The notes under the pieces: generated by a model
Database searches by the model: none
What the model was told of the DNA's origin: nothing
Seen by the model: only the letters and a program-made list of their open reading frames with translations
Part shown: positions 11,363 through 23,209 of the stretch, in pieces
How positions within the stretch are numbered: the first letter of the stretch is position 1
How the letters are laid out: every line of letters starts with the position of its first letter
Made by a program: the position numbers and the translations under genes
Assembly (NCBI GenBank): GCA_949825065.1
Contig: OX463845.1
Span: 28,023,315-28,087,314, forward strand
Length of the DNA stretch: 64,000 nucleotides
Origin: Odontocerum albicorne
Taxonomy: Eukaryota > Arthropoda > Insecta > Trichoptera > Odontoceridae
Direction: 5' to 3'

Positions 11363-11696
11363 CAGTAGAGCATCAATTATCCGAAACCATTCGGGACTGG
11401 GGGTGTTCAGATAATTGATTTTTCGGATAACCGATCGTCACAAGTGAAGGCTCAGTCACAAGTGAAGACTCACACCCTACTAACGATGCGAGGTTGCTCC
11501 TCACGTAGGCCGATTGGCAGGGAGGGGAAAGCGCTGCAGCGCCATAGCAATTTGAAATTCTATACATACTATAAAACAATGATGAGTTTTCATAAAATTG
11601 GATTTCTATACTAGCAGCCGCAAATTTGAAATTTCGGTTAACCGATGTTTCGGTTGATCGGTATTCGGAAAATCGATGTTTTACTGTACTTGTTTG
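11363..11696. mobile_element. Pogo/Tigger-like MITE with TA duplication
   Basis: A 334-bp unit flanked by TA on both sides. The 5' end is CAGTAGAGCATCAATTATCC and the 3' end, reverse complemented, is CAGTAAAACATCGATTTTCC. CAG-starting termini with TA duplication and ATTATCCGAA-type sequence are typical of pogo/Tigger elements (established knowledge). It has no room for a transposase and no open frame of that type, so it is non-autonomous. Repeated GTTAACCGAT/GATAACCGAT words occur near both ends. Confidence 0.85.
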
Positions 11697-12500
11697 CATC
11701 AATTGTCTGATGGCGAGGGTGCTAGTTTAGTGTGCGTTCGTAGACCATTGTATTTTGACCTTGGATATTGCTTTATTAGTTGTAGCCAGAATCGGGTAAT
11801 TTTGGGTAGGGCTTTTTTAAAAGCTAAAACAGTTTCAGAATATGCGTAAAATACAAAATTTAAGTTAATGTGACATAAAGCGCGAAGAATGTGAATCTAG
11901 AAATAATACTCATCGAAAGTCAAGACCCAGAAGTGTGATTGCCTTACAAAAAACTATTGTCCACAGTTTGTTTGCGTCGAAAATTGTACTACTAAGTAAT
12001 ATAAATTATTTTTAAAAAGTTACTTTTAATTAATTTTTAATCTTTTTTTTAAATTTGTGACTCGTCATTTTGGTCTTTATAAATTTAAGTAAGCATACTA
12101 TTTAGTTTGACTAAAAAACGTGTTTCTCTTTTGGAAAACAACAAAACACAAACAAAGATAATAACTTTCAATATTAATTGGGTACTTACTGAGCACGGTA
12201 CACTATAGTAATAAGTTAAATGTAAAATTTCAAAAGTCAACAACTAGTTTCCTTTTAGTTGAGTTAAACTAACTTTAAATGAAGTAATTATAGTAACAAG
12301 AGGAACAGTGACCTGATTAAAAGAAACAAGAGACTGATTCTTGGAAAGAACCAAAAATATATTGACATTAAATATATAAATTGACATTAAATATATAAGA
12401 TTGAACAAAATGTTTTAGTGAAGGTCATATTATAATTTAACAGGCAATTCTATATGAAAAAATGGTTACAAGACGGTTATTTAACCGAATTGGTTTTTTT
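11697..12500. other. No gene recognised
   Basis: AT-rich. The only structure seen is a short duplication of ATTGACATTAAATATATA near 12360-12398. Confidence 0.5.
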
Positions 12501-12580
12501 TTGTACCATTGGGAATCGAGCCCAAACTCCCCTGGTGGAAGTCAAGCAGCTTACTACTCGTAGTTAGGTTAATGAGGTTA
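12501..12580 (-). mobile_element. tRNA-like SINE head (degenerate)
   Basis: On the minus strand a B-box-like GGCTCGATTCCCAATGGTAC is preceded by a gapped A-box region. Same orientation and spacing as the other reversed heads at 9347 and 19241, but more decayed. Confidence 0.5.
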
Positions 12581-12932
12581 TCTCAAACCGTATATTTCAC
12601 GAATACAGAAACTCCTAGTTCTACATATTATTGAAACGTTTTGTTCCGTCAGATTATCAGAGAAAGGACATGTATCTGAAGCTACAGCACTACTTAATAC
12701 CCTATATTAGATTACATTGTATAACATTAAGTTTAAAGTTGCCTTTGTGATAAACGGAATAGAATAACTGTTTTTCTTTGAAGTAAAATGCACCATGTAC
12801 AAAACACACAAAGCGATTTGTTTCTTATTCATGACGTATAAATTGAATGTTATTTTTAAATGAAGAACAATTGAAAACAATTTAAACTTGTAGATTCTTC
12901 TTCTAGATCTTGCGATCTGTTTAAACTGGATT

Positions 12933-13628
12933 TCAGTTTTGGTCATGTGACGAAGATGTCCAACTTTCTCTCCATCTCTTTGGTTGACGTCCCGGTGGTC
13001 GACGACCCTCTGGAATCTCGTGCATTACAATCTTAGGTATTCTCGCGGGGACCATCCTCTCAACGTGGTCCCTCCAGAATCGTCTTCTCTGCCTACTCCA
13101 TCTCACGATGTCTTCAATGTTACAACTTCTGCGGATTTCCTCATTAGGTATCCTGTCTCTAAGGGTTCTATCTACGATAGGCCGCAGTGTTTTCATTTCT
13201 GTTGTTCTGAGGAGGTGTTTCGTTCTTACAGAGTCTGCGATTCCGTAAGTCGTAATAGGTCTTATGCATATTTTGTATATTCTGACTTTGCTTTTCACCA
13301 ACATGTGTTTATTGCCCCAAACAGTGTTCCTCAGGCATCCGGAGATAGCTGCTGCTTTATTGATCTGTTCTTTGACTTCATTATACAGATCGTTGCAGCT
13401 AGATATCTCCACACCCAGGTATTTAAACTTCATGACCTGTTCTATGGGTTTATCGTCCACAACCAATTTGCATCTAAGATACTGTCTGGATATTGTTAGA
13501 CATTTTGTTTTGCCGATGAATATCGTCATGTTACATCTCTCAGATGCAAGATGGTACCTATACATCATTCGTTGTAGATCGTCTTCGCTTTCTGCTAGAA
13601 AAGTTGCGTCGTCAGCATAGCATACTAC
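12933..13628 (-). pseudogene. Non-LTR retrotransposon reverse transcriptase, C-terminal part
   Basis: The frame begins inside the reverse transcriptase palm with VVCYADDATFLAESEDDLQR (the catalytic YADD lies at 13609-13619). It continues through the thumb (KFKYLGVEIS) and into the C-terminal connector (EMKTLRPIVDRTLRDRIPNE, RRRFWRDHVERM, RRPPGRQPKRWRES). This is the longest RT remnant in the window, about 230 codons. It would copy the element's RNA by target-primed reverse transcription. A stop lies just upstream of VVCYADD, and endonuclease and fingers are absent, so it is a 5'-truncated dead copy. Three residues (EAR) present in the adjacent duplicate at 13631 are lost here. Confidence 0.92.
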
Positions 13629-13630
13629 TT

Positions 13631-13800
13631 ACAGAGTCTGCTCTTGCTTCGATTCCGTAAGTCATACCAGGTCTTATGCATATTTTGTATATTCTGACTT
13701 TGCTTTCCACCAACATGTGTTTATTGCCCCAAACAGTGTTCCTCAGGCATCCGGAGATAACTGCTGCTTTGTTGGTCTGTTCTTTGAACTTGTAGATTAA
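13631..13800 (-). repeat. Second partial copy of the adjacent RT segment
   Basis: Repeats 13228-13377 with a few differences: the same CCAACATGTGTTTATTGCCC, CAAACAGTG and CATCCGGAGATA words. The minus-strand peptide MTYGIEARADSV keeps residues deleted in the longer copy. It is therefore a separate family copy or a rearranged duplicate placed 5' of the longer fragment, not a simple assembly echo. Confidence 0.8.
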
Positions 13801-14694
13801 TAGTTAGTAAACAGTTTTTATAGTTAATTTTAATCTCAAAGTAATGCAGGCTGTTTAAAAAATCGTAGAAATTGATTGCTCATATAATGCGGAACCATAA
13901 GTTATTACTTTGAAATTTATCATATAAACAGTAAACCTCAAAATATGAGAAATGTCGAGTTATAATGGTAAGAGATAAAATTAGTTTAAAGGACATATCC
14001 CTTCTCTTAAACATGTTTAAAAAGAGCAGGCCAACCTCTGTGGCTATCTCTTTCAAATAAAACTATTTATTTATCATAATTAGGGGAACCATCACGTGAT
14101 AGATATAAAGCAAAGTGGTATCTCTATTACTCTGTGTGTCTAACCACAAAATTAAAACAAAATTACATTAATCAGGATTTTTTTGGAATTTTTAAATGAA
14201 ATAAAGAATTTTTTAATAAAGAATACAGAGAGAGAGAGAGAGAGAGAAAGACAGAAAAATATTAATTCCTTTAGGCTAAGCCAATTACTTAGGGCTAGCT
14301 TTGTAAACGACAGGTGTTGATGGAAAAATAAATAGAATTTTGGGTAAACAAAATGAGGGAGGTTGACGTGCGAACACTTGAACAGTGAACAGGTGATCGC
14401 TGTCATGCCAAGCACTCTCGGCCGTAATGAAGATCCCGGTTAGCAAATCAACCCGCTCCATTTAGTGAAATAAGGTATGGACGACAGATGTGGAAATATT
14501 AATCTAAGGAGAAATCATACAAGACTGTTTTTGTTTTGTTCAAATTCTTTTAAGTAAAATAACTATTTAAAAAAATTGCCAAGATGGTTGGTGCATTATA
14601 CGACATGTTGAAGACGGTGATGAAAAATTAATGAATCCCCATTACTCGTTATGAGTATAACAGAAAGCACAGTACGAAATGGGAGATTTGTTTA
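13801..14694. other. No gene; includes a (GA)n tract
   Basis: AT-rich non-coding DNA with one perfect GA dinucleotide tract at 14228-14247. Nothing else identifiable. Confidence 0.6.
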
Positions 14695-15560
14695 TTTATT
14701 TTTATTTAACACTTTTATTGCAAACACAATCTGGCGGGCTAAGTGGCAGGCGGCAATCTCTTCCAACCAATCAGACAAACGTAAATAAAGCAAGTTACAT
14801 GGTCGCGTAAATCATTCAAATAACTATCCATCCCCACGAAATCCATGAACACATACGTGACCATATGCTCACAAACCCCAAAAAGACGGACAATCAGCCG
14901 AATATTCCTTTTCATATAAAGTGAGATATCATTAATTAAAGGAAAAGGAAGAGATGATGGAGAAAAAAAATTAGTAATGAAACACGTTATATTACTGACT
15001 AGAAATTAAGAGTTCTTTCAGTCACTTCTTAAAGTATGCCACGGACGGAGCGAGTCTAACATTGGTTTGTAACTTATTCCAGAGTCTCACTGCATGAACA
15101 GTAAAGAACGACGTAAAGAAGAAGAGCGGTGAATCTTAAAGGTCAATAAACAATCTCTGTTTGAGCGTAGCGCTAATCCATGATCGAAAAGACGCTGAAA
15201 TATTTCGGCGAGATAAGAGGGGGTGGTGGGACAGTTAAGGATATTATACAATAGAGGCAGTATGGGAATTTTGCGTCTATTTCTAACATTTAACCAGTTC
15301 AATGCTTTCTGGTATGAAGTTATATGATCGTACTTTCTTAGGTTGAAAATAAATCTTTGACAAACATTTTGAAGACGCTGTAGTTTGTCCAGCTGTTCCT
15401 CTGTAACATCCAAGTGACATACGTCCACATAGTCTAGAATTGGAAAGAGCAGAGATTGCACGAGTAAACTTTTAGTTTTAGTAGGCAGGAATCTTTACAA
15501 CACTTTAAGGGAATGAAGGCTGAAGAAGATCCTTCGGCTTACCTCATTTGTTTGATCTCG
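14695..15560 (-). pseudogene. CR1-like LINE: RT C-terminus plus 3' end
   Basis: The minus strand reads RRIFFSLHSLK, then after a frameshift LVQSLLFPILDYVDVC, QLDKLQRLQNVCQRFIFNLR, LLYNILNCPTTPSYLAEIFQ, and finally WNKLQTNVRLAPSVAYFKK with an interruption. The ILDY-DVC and LQRLQN-C-RFIF motifs are standard for the C-terminal region of CR1/Jockey-superfamily reverse transcriptases. The 3' untranslated part (14695-15085) ends with GATTGGTTGGAAGAGATTGC, a CGCCAGATTGTG block and GCAATAAAAGTG. That end is shared with SINE-A and with fragments at 24233 and 30785, which makes this the best source copy for the SINE's partner LINE. Confidence 0.88.
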
Positions 15561-18472
15561 CCATTTGTTGTTGGTGTTACTCGTACTAGATATCACAATG
15601 TGAGTCAATTATTGATAGGCATAACCTGTGGCATGCAAAAGAGAGACTTAGTATTTGTAGCTTATCTGCGTCTTTTTTTACTGGGTTCTTGATAATTATA
15701 AACAATTCAACAGAATTAAATTGTCATTTTTTGTGTTTTAGAGCGTGTCATGCAATGCATTTTTATATATTCGGCTTTCTTCTGCCCTCCATCAGTTCAC
15801 AAAAAAATGATATTTCTTGGAACTCTGGAGTCAGACATGCGGTCACATGTTCAGACTAATGCAGCCGAGGCAAGATTGATATGTTAAACTTTAACTTTTC
15901 TTTAAATCAGGTTTAAGTTTAATAAACGTCATAAAAATTATATGATACAATGAATTTAGAAACATTAACGATACACAAAATAATAAGTTAAAACAAAAAA
16001 ATAATAAATAACCAAAGATAACAAAGGTTTAACATTTTTCATCCTCATCAATATTGTCGATTTCTTATTTTTTGTAAAAAAATATTTTTTAAAATATTGC
16101 AACTGAAATCTTTCTGTAAATATATCACACACACTTGTGTTGTGGATGATTCACAGTCAAGTATATTACACCAGTATGATATATTATAAAATATAAGCAC
16201 TGCTCTTATAACAAACCGGTATCATTCCCCTGAATAGAGGCTTGGGAAAGGAGGTTGAAACACAAGTTGTAATTCATTGTTAAATATGGAATTCCACAAA
16301 GTGAAACCCGGAACCTTTGACAAATACTCTAATGTTACACCGCATTTTTCTTACTCAAGGCAAGTTTTCACACGTAATTTTGCAAAAAAAAAAACCTAAA
16401 TGTCTTTCATACTTCAAATTATCAACATTACTGACTTGAGAAAGTTTGCAGTGATTTTCTGTCAAATATGTATCAAATGCATTTACAAATGATGAGAACT
16501 TCTTTAAACGTAGGACACTTTTGACACTTTTCTGCACTTACTCTTAAAGAATCAATTTTGAGTTATTCCTTATTATTTATTTATGACATATTTATGACCT
16601 TTGGCCAATCTTTGTACACCAATTGTATGTATATTGTATATATTTTAAGTAATATATTATTTATAAAAAACTTACGGAAACATCTGATATTACTCTATCA
16701 TATGCGATGAGATCACTTTCAGGCTTAGTTATGGAATAGTTTTTTATGATGCAGCCTTGGTCTGATTTTTCTAGCCTGAGTTAGTGATGCCAGCTTTACA
16801 ATATGCTTCCGCTGAACTGGCAGGTTCTTCGTTTTTGTAGTTGTTTAGAACAAAAATAAAAACAAACCCATCGTACAGGACTGTTTCAAATGAAAATTTA
16901 ATGCAGTAGTAAAATAAAACGTTGGAAAGCAAATTATGTTTTCTTGAAATTCTGTTTTACCAAGTTCTACTGTAGTAAAAATATTCTGTCACACATAAAT
17001 AAACTCCAGCAAATAAACGCCTTTCAATAAATTTCAGCATTTGAACCGTCAGTTCGTTCGACACTTCATACAAACATTTAGCCCGAAGCGCTTCAAGTTT
17101 ACGGAATTGAAGAACTGAAGTTTAACGTTATGGTGTTTGGATCGTCGGAAGTCAAGGAATCTACGTTGGTTGTGGTTGTAATGGCTGAAAAGATGTGAAT
17201 GAGCATTCACCACGTTCAAAAGGGAAGCTGCGACTGAATCACATAGTCCCATTTCAAAACTTTCCAGGATATGTGCTTTATTGTACTCTCTCGTAACTTG
17301 GAGAAGCAGTTACAATTTTCACTTAATCTTATATAAAATGATACAATACAATCGGTTTTTATCGTCCCTTCATTAAAGTGTTACACAAAAACTTCTCTAA
17401 AAAAATTTAATGTGGAATTTTAGAAAAGTTTTAAAGTGGAGTTGGAAGCGATTTGAAGCACACCTTTTTATTTAATTTATTGTGTGATTGTGTTAACATT
17501 GTTCAGTGATTTAGTGAACTCTGGTCTGTTTGCTATCACACTTACAAAGTATCCAAGCGTTCTATAGGTCTGATTTCCCATGCACTTAATATTATTAATT
17601 TAGTAATTTCTTATGCCTTTTAAATCTCCCTTTATAGTTGGACTAGCATTTATTAGCTGAGTACAATAATTTTTAGATCTCCTAGAGCTATTTATTTAAA
17701 TGTTTATAAACTTTTACTTTACACAATATAAAAAGTATATACTGAGATATATTTAAACCCACGAAAATAACATATAGACTCACATACACAATGCAAAAAG
17801 TCCTAACTGCAGCCACTCGTCAGATTTGAAGACTCGTAGCAAAAAAAATTGGTTGGTACAATTGCATTGATGTACCCAAAAGCTTTGAATGTTTACATCA
17901 AACCCAATCTGTCGAAATGTTATAAGAATTCAAATGTAATTGACCCTGTCAAATGCATTTCAAATTATCAATTCTGATTATATACGACTATATTATACAT
18001 TTCAACGTTATAAGACGATAATGATAATTTGAAAATTTCTTGCAATCTAACAAACTATCGTTCTTTCACTCTATATGTGAATTAAAGTAATGGGCGACAA
18101 TAATTATGTTTATTGTAGCACATATTCAACACATATCACCGTAAGGCGACTACACTAAAACACCGTATCTACCAATATATTTGAAATGTCATAAAACTTT
18201 TTTATTAGTAACAATAAAAAAGCGCAATTTTGAGAGAAATAACTCCAGAAGGTTGCTCAAGCTCGGGATTCTTAAAAACAATGAGACAAAGTTTGAAATC
18301 AGTCCGTACGCGGCACTTGAGTCAACGCAGACTTTTTAGAAGCAAACTAATACATATAAACACATTTATGATAACCATATCAGCTTAGCAGCCGCATAGA
18401 AAACAGATTTGTGTCTATAACCACGCAGATCAGAATAAATTAATTTTTATATATAAAATGCGATACCACTAA
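15561..18472. other. No gene recognised (2.9 kb)
   Basis: AT-rich, with frames of at most 67 codons that resemble no family I know (for example minus-strand frames near 16355-16537 and 17049-17252). Apart from the repeat at 16195-16290, nothing is assignable. Confidence 0.5.
16195..16290 (+). repeat. Small repeat with CTGANGA...GAAAC-like core
   Basis: Shares GATATAAGCAnTGCTCT, TAACAA-CCGG-ATCA and the core order with 32910-33010. The core is CTGAATA (16230-16236), a short stem-like GAGGCT...GGAGGT, then TTGAAAC (16256-16261). It resembles a decayed hammerhead-type core as described for Penelope-like retroelements. Identity rests on pattern only. Confidence 0.45.
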
Positions 18473-18970
18473 TTAATAAATAAGAAATTTTGAATTGGAA
18501 TACTTGGACGTACAATGTTTCAATCTATAGTTATAGAAGCCGCAAATAACCGTTTTAGCGGTTTCGGTAGACAAATATGTTATGTAGTCTATCGAAAGAA
18601 AGATTACGTTCATGATAAACACCAAGGAATACCACCCACCATGACTCCATGACTGATAACGCATCCCCAACAAGAAGGTGTGATCTAGGCGATGAAGACA
18701 TCAAGAGAAATTCCGTTTTACTTGGATCCAGTTTCAATTTATCTTTAGACATCCAATTTGAGACTTTGAGGATACAATTTTTATCATTCTGCTGGATATC
18801 TTTGTCTCTTGGATCATAGAACTTAAATAATAGAATATTATCTGCATAAATCTGATACTCAAAACGAAGAAGATACTCAAAATTAAGAATAAAAATCAGT
18901 GACCTTTACACCGATCCCTATGATACACCATACTTCAAAATATCCTGAAAAGATTCTTTTTGATTGACAA
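18473..18970 (-). pseudogene. CR1/Jockey-like LINE reverse transcriptase fragment
   Basis: The minus strand gives, across two frames, LKYGV, ILNFEYLLRFEYQIYADNIL, CILKVSNWMSKDKLKLDPSK and TEFLLMSSSPRSHLLVGDAL. This is the RT palm; the catalytic YADD reads YADN, so the second Asp is lost. WMxxNxLKLNxxKTEFL is the usual sequence after YADD in CR1-like elements. Downstream it degenerates near 18475. Possibly the same lineage as 14695-15560, but the two do not overlap. Confidence 0.85.
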
Positions 18971-19240
18971 CAACGGATTACCTTCTATTTGACATATAAG
19001 ATTTTACATTAGCGAGGTCATTGCCATAAACTCATCTCTAAGGCGTTGCTGGATGATTTCATGACTTGAGAATTTTATTAACCACTCATAGACGTTATGT
19101 TCGAAAAATAATAAATAAAAAAAAAAAGGATCCTAAAAAATATAACAATAAATTAAGCTCTTTAGTTTCAATTTGAAAAAATTAACAAAAAGGTTCACTA
19201 GTTATTTTATTAAGATAAAGAACCTTTTTTTAATAAATTT
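18971..19240. other. Unassigned DNA
   Basis: May contain further decayed RT sequence, but I could not read a continuous frame. Confidence 0.4.
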
Positions 19241-19320
19241 GGGTATCAACAGGAATCGAACCCGTGACTTTTGGGCTAGAAAACCGGTATTTTACTAGGT
19301 CACGGACGACCTTTGTGACC
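19241..19320 (-). mobile_element. tRNA-like SINE head
   Basis: The minus strand has the B-box GGTTCGATTCCTGTTGATAC, preceded by an A-box-like GACCTAGTAAAATACCGG. The tail is not recognisable. Reversed orientation, like the heads at 9347 and 12501. Confidence 0.6.
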
Positions 19321-19971
19321 TAGTTGGCTATATTTAATTATATTATAATTAAGTGCCTTTGTAGTATTGATTCTACAGTTTGCTACAGAGAATGAATGAA
19401 AGACAACATTATTTTCTTCGAATTCGCTTTTTTCCTTCAAGCTTTTATTAATGATCTTTTTCTTGTTTTTTTAGTCAAGGCTATACGTTTTTACGTCATT
19501 ATTAATTAAGCGCTAGAAACTTTTAAGCTCATGCAATAAATAAAAAACAAAATAAAATAGTTTATTGACAGCAACATGGTATGTGCATATTTATTTATTT
19601 ACTAGTAAGTAAACGGTATAATGTACCTTATAACAAAAAATATTAAAAATAAGCGACAGTAGTGAGCGCTCAACACATTAAGTTTGACAGAATATACAAA
19701 AAAAAATTTTTTTACACAATTTCAACGAAAATGTTTAGAATGAAACAGGTATTAAATTGTACAAAATCATATGTTACTAACACTATACAGGGCCGTCCAC
19801 AGGCACACAGCCCGCACTGCGCAAAAATGCAAACACAAAAGACAAATATTTGAAAAACAAATTACAAATAAAACACTAATTGAAAACAAAGTACAAAATT
19901 CTCGGAATCAGACTCACTCCTTAAAGGTCAGATAACTAACTCAAAAAATATCCGAGACTGCGACGTAAATA
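19321..19971. other. No gene recognised
   Basis: AT-rich. No coding frame with family resemblance. Confidence 0.5.
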
Positions 19972-20019
19972 TTTCCGATCCTGTGCAGTCTAGTATGGGA
20001 GGCTGCACAGGATCGGAAA
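19972..20019. repeat. Perfect 17-bp inverted repeat
   Basis: TTTCCGATCCTGTGCAG and its exact reverse complement are separated by 14 nt. The stem is GC-richer than the surroundings. There is no U-tract or gene edge to suggest a terminator; it could be a mobile-element centre or a structured RNA. Confidence 0.95.
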
Positions 20020-20429
20020 CACATTCATTGCCAATAACGCGTTTTTAAGGTGCACGTTAGGGACCTTCCATGCAATATATTTTGTTAAGCTAAAGTTGCT
20101 TGTATTGTATAAGCCAATATAGGCCCGGCGTGGCCCCAACCACATTGGGAAGGAAGTGAATGTGTTTCTCGCGGACATACGTGGACAGTATATAAAAAAG
20201 CCATTTCATGTTTTTTCCCGTTTATTACAATAAAGCCAAATTTAGAAACGTTATTTTTCTATCAGTTATAACTTAAAAATTATATAGAATGATCAAATAT
20301 TTATCGAAACATTAACATGCGCATGCTTTTGATTGTGACGTAACTACTCCTGAAAATATGAAAATCATGGTTGTTCTTAAATCCGCAGACAATTTTAAAT
20401 ATACAAGTTCTCGTTATCACTAATAGTTA

Positions 20430-20860
20430 TTGCGTTTTAGGAATATGTGCACTGAGAATAATATAAGAGATGAGACATTGTATGCCAGAATACAGAATGA
20501 AGTGATATGAGATGGATGTGTACTTAAGGCTGTAAGATGAAGAATACCACTATAATATGGTTTGGGTACGTACTCGTATAATGAATAAATGAAGAAAAAA
20601 ATTATAAAAAAAATATACAGTGCAAATGTGAGAAGAAGGAATGGTCGAGGAAGACCAGGGAAACTGTGGTCGTATCAAATAAATGATATTTTAATAGAAT
20701 GAAATATAAAGAGTCAGACAAATCCTTGATTTGAATGAGAAGCTGTATGGATATGATATAAAAGAGGTGCAAGATGTGTGTTACGATAGGAAAGTCTGGT
20801 GGTCTATACCGTCTGCCTATTTTAACTGGAAAATGGTGTGATGGTATTAAGGAAGAATGT
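20430..20860 (+). pseudogene. RWFGHVERM-type LINE, C-terminal end
   Basis: Decayed plus-strand reading with CALRIIxxR, then YSANV-like and GRGRPGKLWSYQ-NDI-like segments, and finally VCYDRKVWWSIPSAYFNWKM. It corresponds segment by segment to copies at 29960-30380 (plus), 45554-45800 (minus) and the two halves flanking 62685-63920. These follow the C-terminal tail of a non-LTR RT, in which ALRRI..., RWFGHVERM and GRGRP motifs are typical of arthropod elements. Several frameshifts and stops. Confidence 0.7.
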
Positions 20861-21220
20861 AATGATGTAACAACAAGAATCTTTCAGCTCAACCTCTTTC
20901 AAAATTTCCTATCTTTCAGCTTTACGTTAAAGAAGTGCACAATATCCTTCCTTTTACCTGGATACTTGAGTCTCCATTAAATTGGCACTTGACCTCCGTT
21001 CCTTTTGCCATTCGCATTTCATGTCATGATCGTCCTTTTGAGGGTGACACTCTCTCTACTCTTAGTGTTTGAAACGGTTAAAACTTTTTGCATTTTTGTT
21101 TCCGAACATGTTCAATAGCGTAGTTTATCTAGCGTGATAGCTCTTAGCCAAGGATATTTCAAACAGAAAAGTATCGATAAAATAACACAAATGCTTAATG
21201 ATAGAAGTATATAAAAATAT

Positions 21221-21420
21221 ACCTTTGTGGCATAGTTGGTAACATGTCTTATCGTTTTCCGACTCGGGGACTACGGGTTCGATTCTCGGTGGTACCTAAT
21301 TTTATTAAAAAGGGCTCCAATCTGGTTTTTACCTTAAGTGTCATTAAAATATCTTGTTAGTTGGAAGAGATTAGAACATGGTAATAAATTAACCCAGTTA
21401 TATAGCATACATTGGAAGAA
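21221..21420 (+). mobile_element. SINE-A, near full length
   Basis: tRNA-like head with A-box TGGCATAGTTGG (21227-21238) and B-box GGTTCGATTCTC, ending GTGGTACC. The body is GGCTCCAATCTGGTTTTTAC then CTTAAG, and the tail is TTAGTTGGAAGAGATTAGAAC. One of the best copies for defining the family: about 75 nt of head, about 60 nt of body, and a LINE-like tail. Confidence 0.85.
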
Positions 21421-21621
21421 TATAAAAATATATACTGAGACATAAGGATTTGTAGAAATAAAAACATTATATATGTCCTTTTCATTCAGTAATCTACACA
21501 ATTTTGTAACCCCAATAATACTACTCGGTGTTGAGCCTTTCAACATATATCCAAACGAAAAATATATACATATAAACCACCATGTTCTGCCGAGGTAGGC
21601 AGATAAATTAGAACGCCAGAC

Positions 21622-21722
21622 TTTTCTACCGTGGCACACATCTTTGTCCTCCTGTACTATGCATAACATATATAATATTGAACTTAGTAAAGGAGGACAA
21701 ATATGTGCGTCACGGTAGAAAA
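21622..21722. repeat. Imperfect 30-bp inverted repeat with 36-nt loop
   Basis: The arm TTTTCTACCGTGGCACACAT, continuing CTTTGTCCTCC, returns as GGAGGACAAATATGTGCGTC and ACGGTAGAAAA with a few mismatches. An isolated long hairpin; no target duplication was found. Confidence 0.88.
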
Positions 21723-21769
21723 CTTGTATTCTATCGCTATACACCCTTTGATATCCCTCGTAACTCTTC

Positions 21770-22345
21770 GATCATCTGAGAAAATATTATCTTAAAAGCG
21801 GAATTGCTCAAATTGCTCCAATCTTTTATAACTCCTTAATGTATATTGCACACACTTTTCCATTTTTGTATCCTCATGACTTTGGATTTCGCAACATTCA
21901 TTGTCAGATCTTTCTTTTCTCATATAATTTACTTATTAATCTCTGTAATTCATCATCATTCTCCGCTAATCTACCATATCACCAATATACAGCAATCTGT
22001 TGATATTCCCATTCGATATTTGTATACCACCCATTAATCAGTGTAGTTGTTTCACACATGAACATATGTAAACAACCAAGATGACATAACACATCCTTGC
22101 TTTACCCCTTTTGAAATACTAAACTACTCAGTCAAGGTACCCTTCATTCAAACACATGCTCTACTATACTATATAGTTATATATAGGTAATGACGCAATA
22201 CCATATTTTAATTTATATTCAACACCATATCCTTCAATATTTTCCCTATCTTGTCTCTTATCACGCTATTATATGTATTTTCCAAGTCCTCAAACGCAAA
22301 AGCGATTTATTTTGTCACATATTGGTCCACAGTCATACGCAAAGA
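21770..22345 (-). pseudogene. LINE reverse transcriptase domain, decayed
   Basis: The minus strand reads FAFEDLENTYNSVIRDKIG (RT motif with the usual AFD/AYD changed), KGVKQGCVMSSWLF (the GVRQGCVMSPxLF motif) and INGGIQISN. Then comes YIGDMV, where the catalytic YADD is lost, then ENDDELQRLISKLYEKRK and, in another frame, KVCAIYIKEL. This is probably the palm domain of the same LINE lineage whose C-terminal tails lie at 20430, 29960 and 45554. Several frameshifts; dead. Confidence 0.8.
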
Positions 22346-22499
22346 GAAATTTAATAAATATAATCTATCTAATCCACATTCCTAGTGGTTGTCGTTAAAA
22401 TGAAAACCACTGAATTGGTGTAGGATGATTGAAATTTACATAAATGAATAGAGATCTCTGTGTCAAAAATATTCCAATTTAACTCAAGGGAAGAGTATA

Positions 22500-22650
22500 C
22501 TAATCCACTTTAAGTCCAGCTCTTCTTTACGGTTCTGAATGCAGAACGACGTAGATTTTCACAAGAAGTGCTTCTTAAGAATGCTTTGATAGTCGGTGGG
22601 AGTCAAGATAGTCGGTGGGAGTCACGATTTCTTATTCGAGGGAGCTTAGG
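22500..22650 (+). pseudogene. LINE fragment with ALLYGSE motif
   Basis: The plus strand gives LSPALLYGSECRTT, then FHKKCFLRML. ALLYGSExWT followed by xxxKCLRxIL is a standard post-RT segment in several non-LTR lineages. An 18-bp unit GATAGTCGGTGGGAGTCA is duplicated at about 22580-22615. Downstream readability is lost by 22860. Confidence 0.65.
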
Positions 22651-23029
22651 TGTCACTACCGTAGATAAAGGAATACGCGTATGATAAGACCTTATAACCG
22701 TGTTGTCAGGCAAGCCATAACTTGGATTTCAGTCAACATAGACACCTCCGCCAAATAAATGTGATCGACCTAAAAAGTACATGGATACTAAATGGACTGT
22801 CAGAAAACGATACCTAAAACAGGAGAAATTAAAACTCATAGGGAATAAAAATCGACTTGAATAAAGTAATTCTCTACATTTGGGACATCGCTAGCAAAAA
22901 TAAGTGAAATCACATTAATACTTAATTTCAATGAACAACTCTCATTAACAATTAATTTAACTGTTTATAAAATGTCAATTACTCATACAAATAAAAAGGG
23001 ATGTCAATGTTTTTCCACCCTAGTGAAAC
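22651..23029. other. No gene recognised
   Basis: Possibly trailing decayed LINE sequence; no motif can be supported. Confidence 0.4.
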
Positions 23030-23150
23030 TGACTCGCGACCCCCGGGTTTCATGGCCCGGAAATTGCGGGTTCAATTCCCGTTGGAGGCCAGATTTTCAA
23101 AAAAGGATTCCAGTCTAGTTATTACTTAAGTACTTTTTTCGACAAATACG
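23030..23150 (+). mobile_element. SINE-A, head and body
   Basis: B-box GGTTCAATTCCCGTTGGAGG, then AAAAAAGGATTCCAGTCTAG and TTATTACTTAAGTAC. The tail is missing. The A-box half of the head is disrupted. Confidence 0.7.
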
Positions 23151-23209
23151 CATACTTCGAATGACAACTGAACTAACGTTCACCACCTCTAGTGCTAAAA
23201 CATATTTTG

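Noticed and set aside
12984..13620. Long plus-strand open frames opposite the RT fragment (171 and 118 codons)
   Set aside because: They are antisense shadows of the minus-strand reverse transcriptase, which has clear family motifs.
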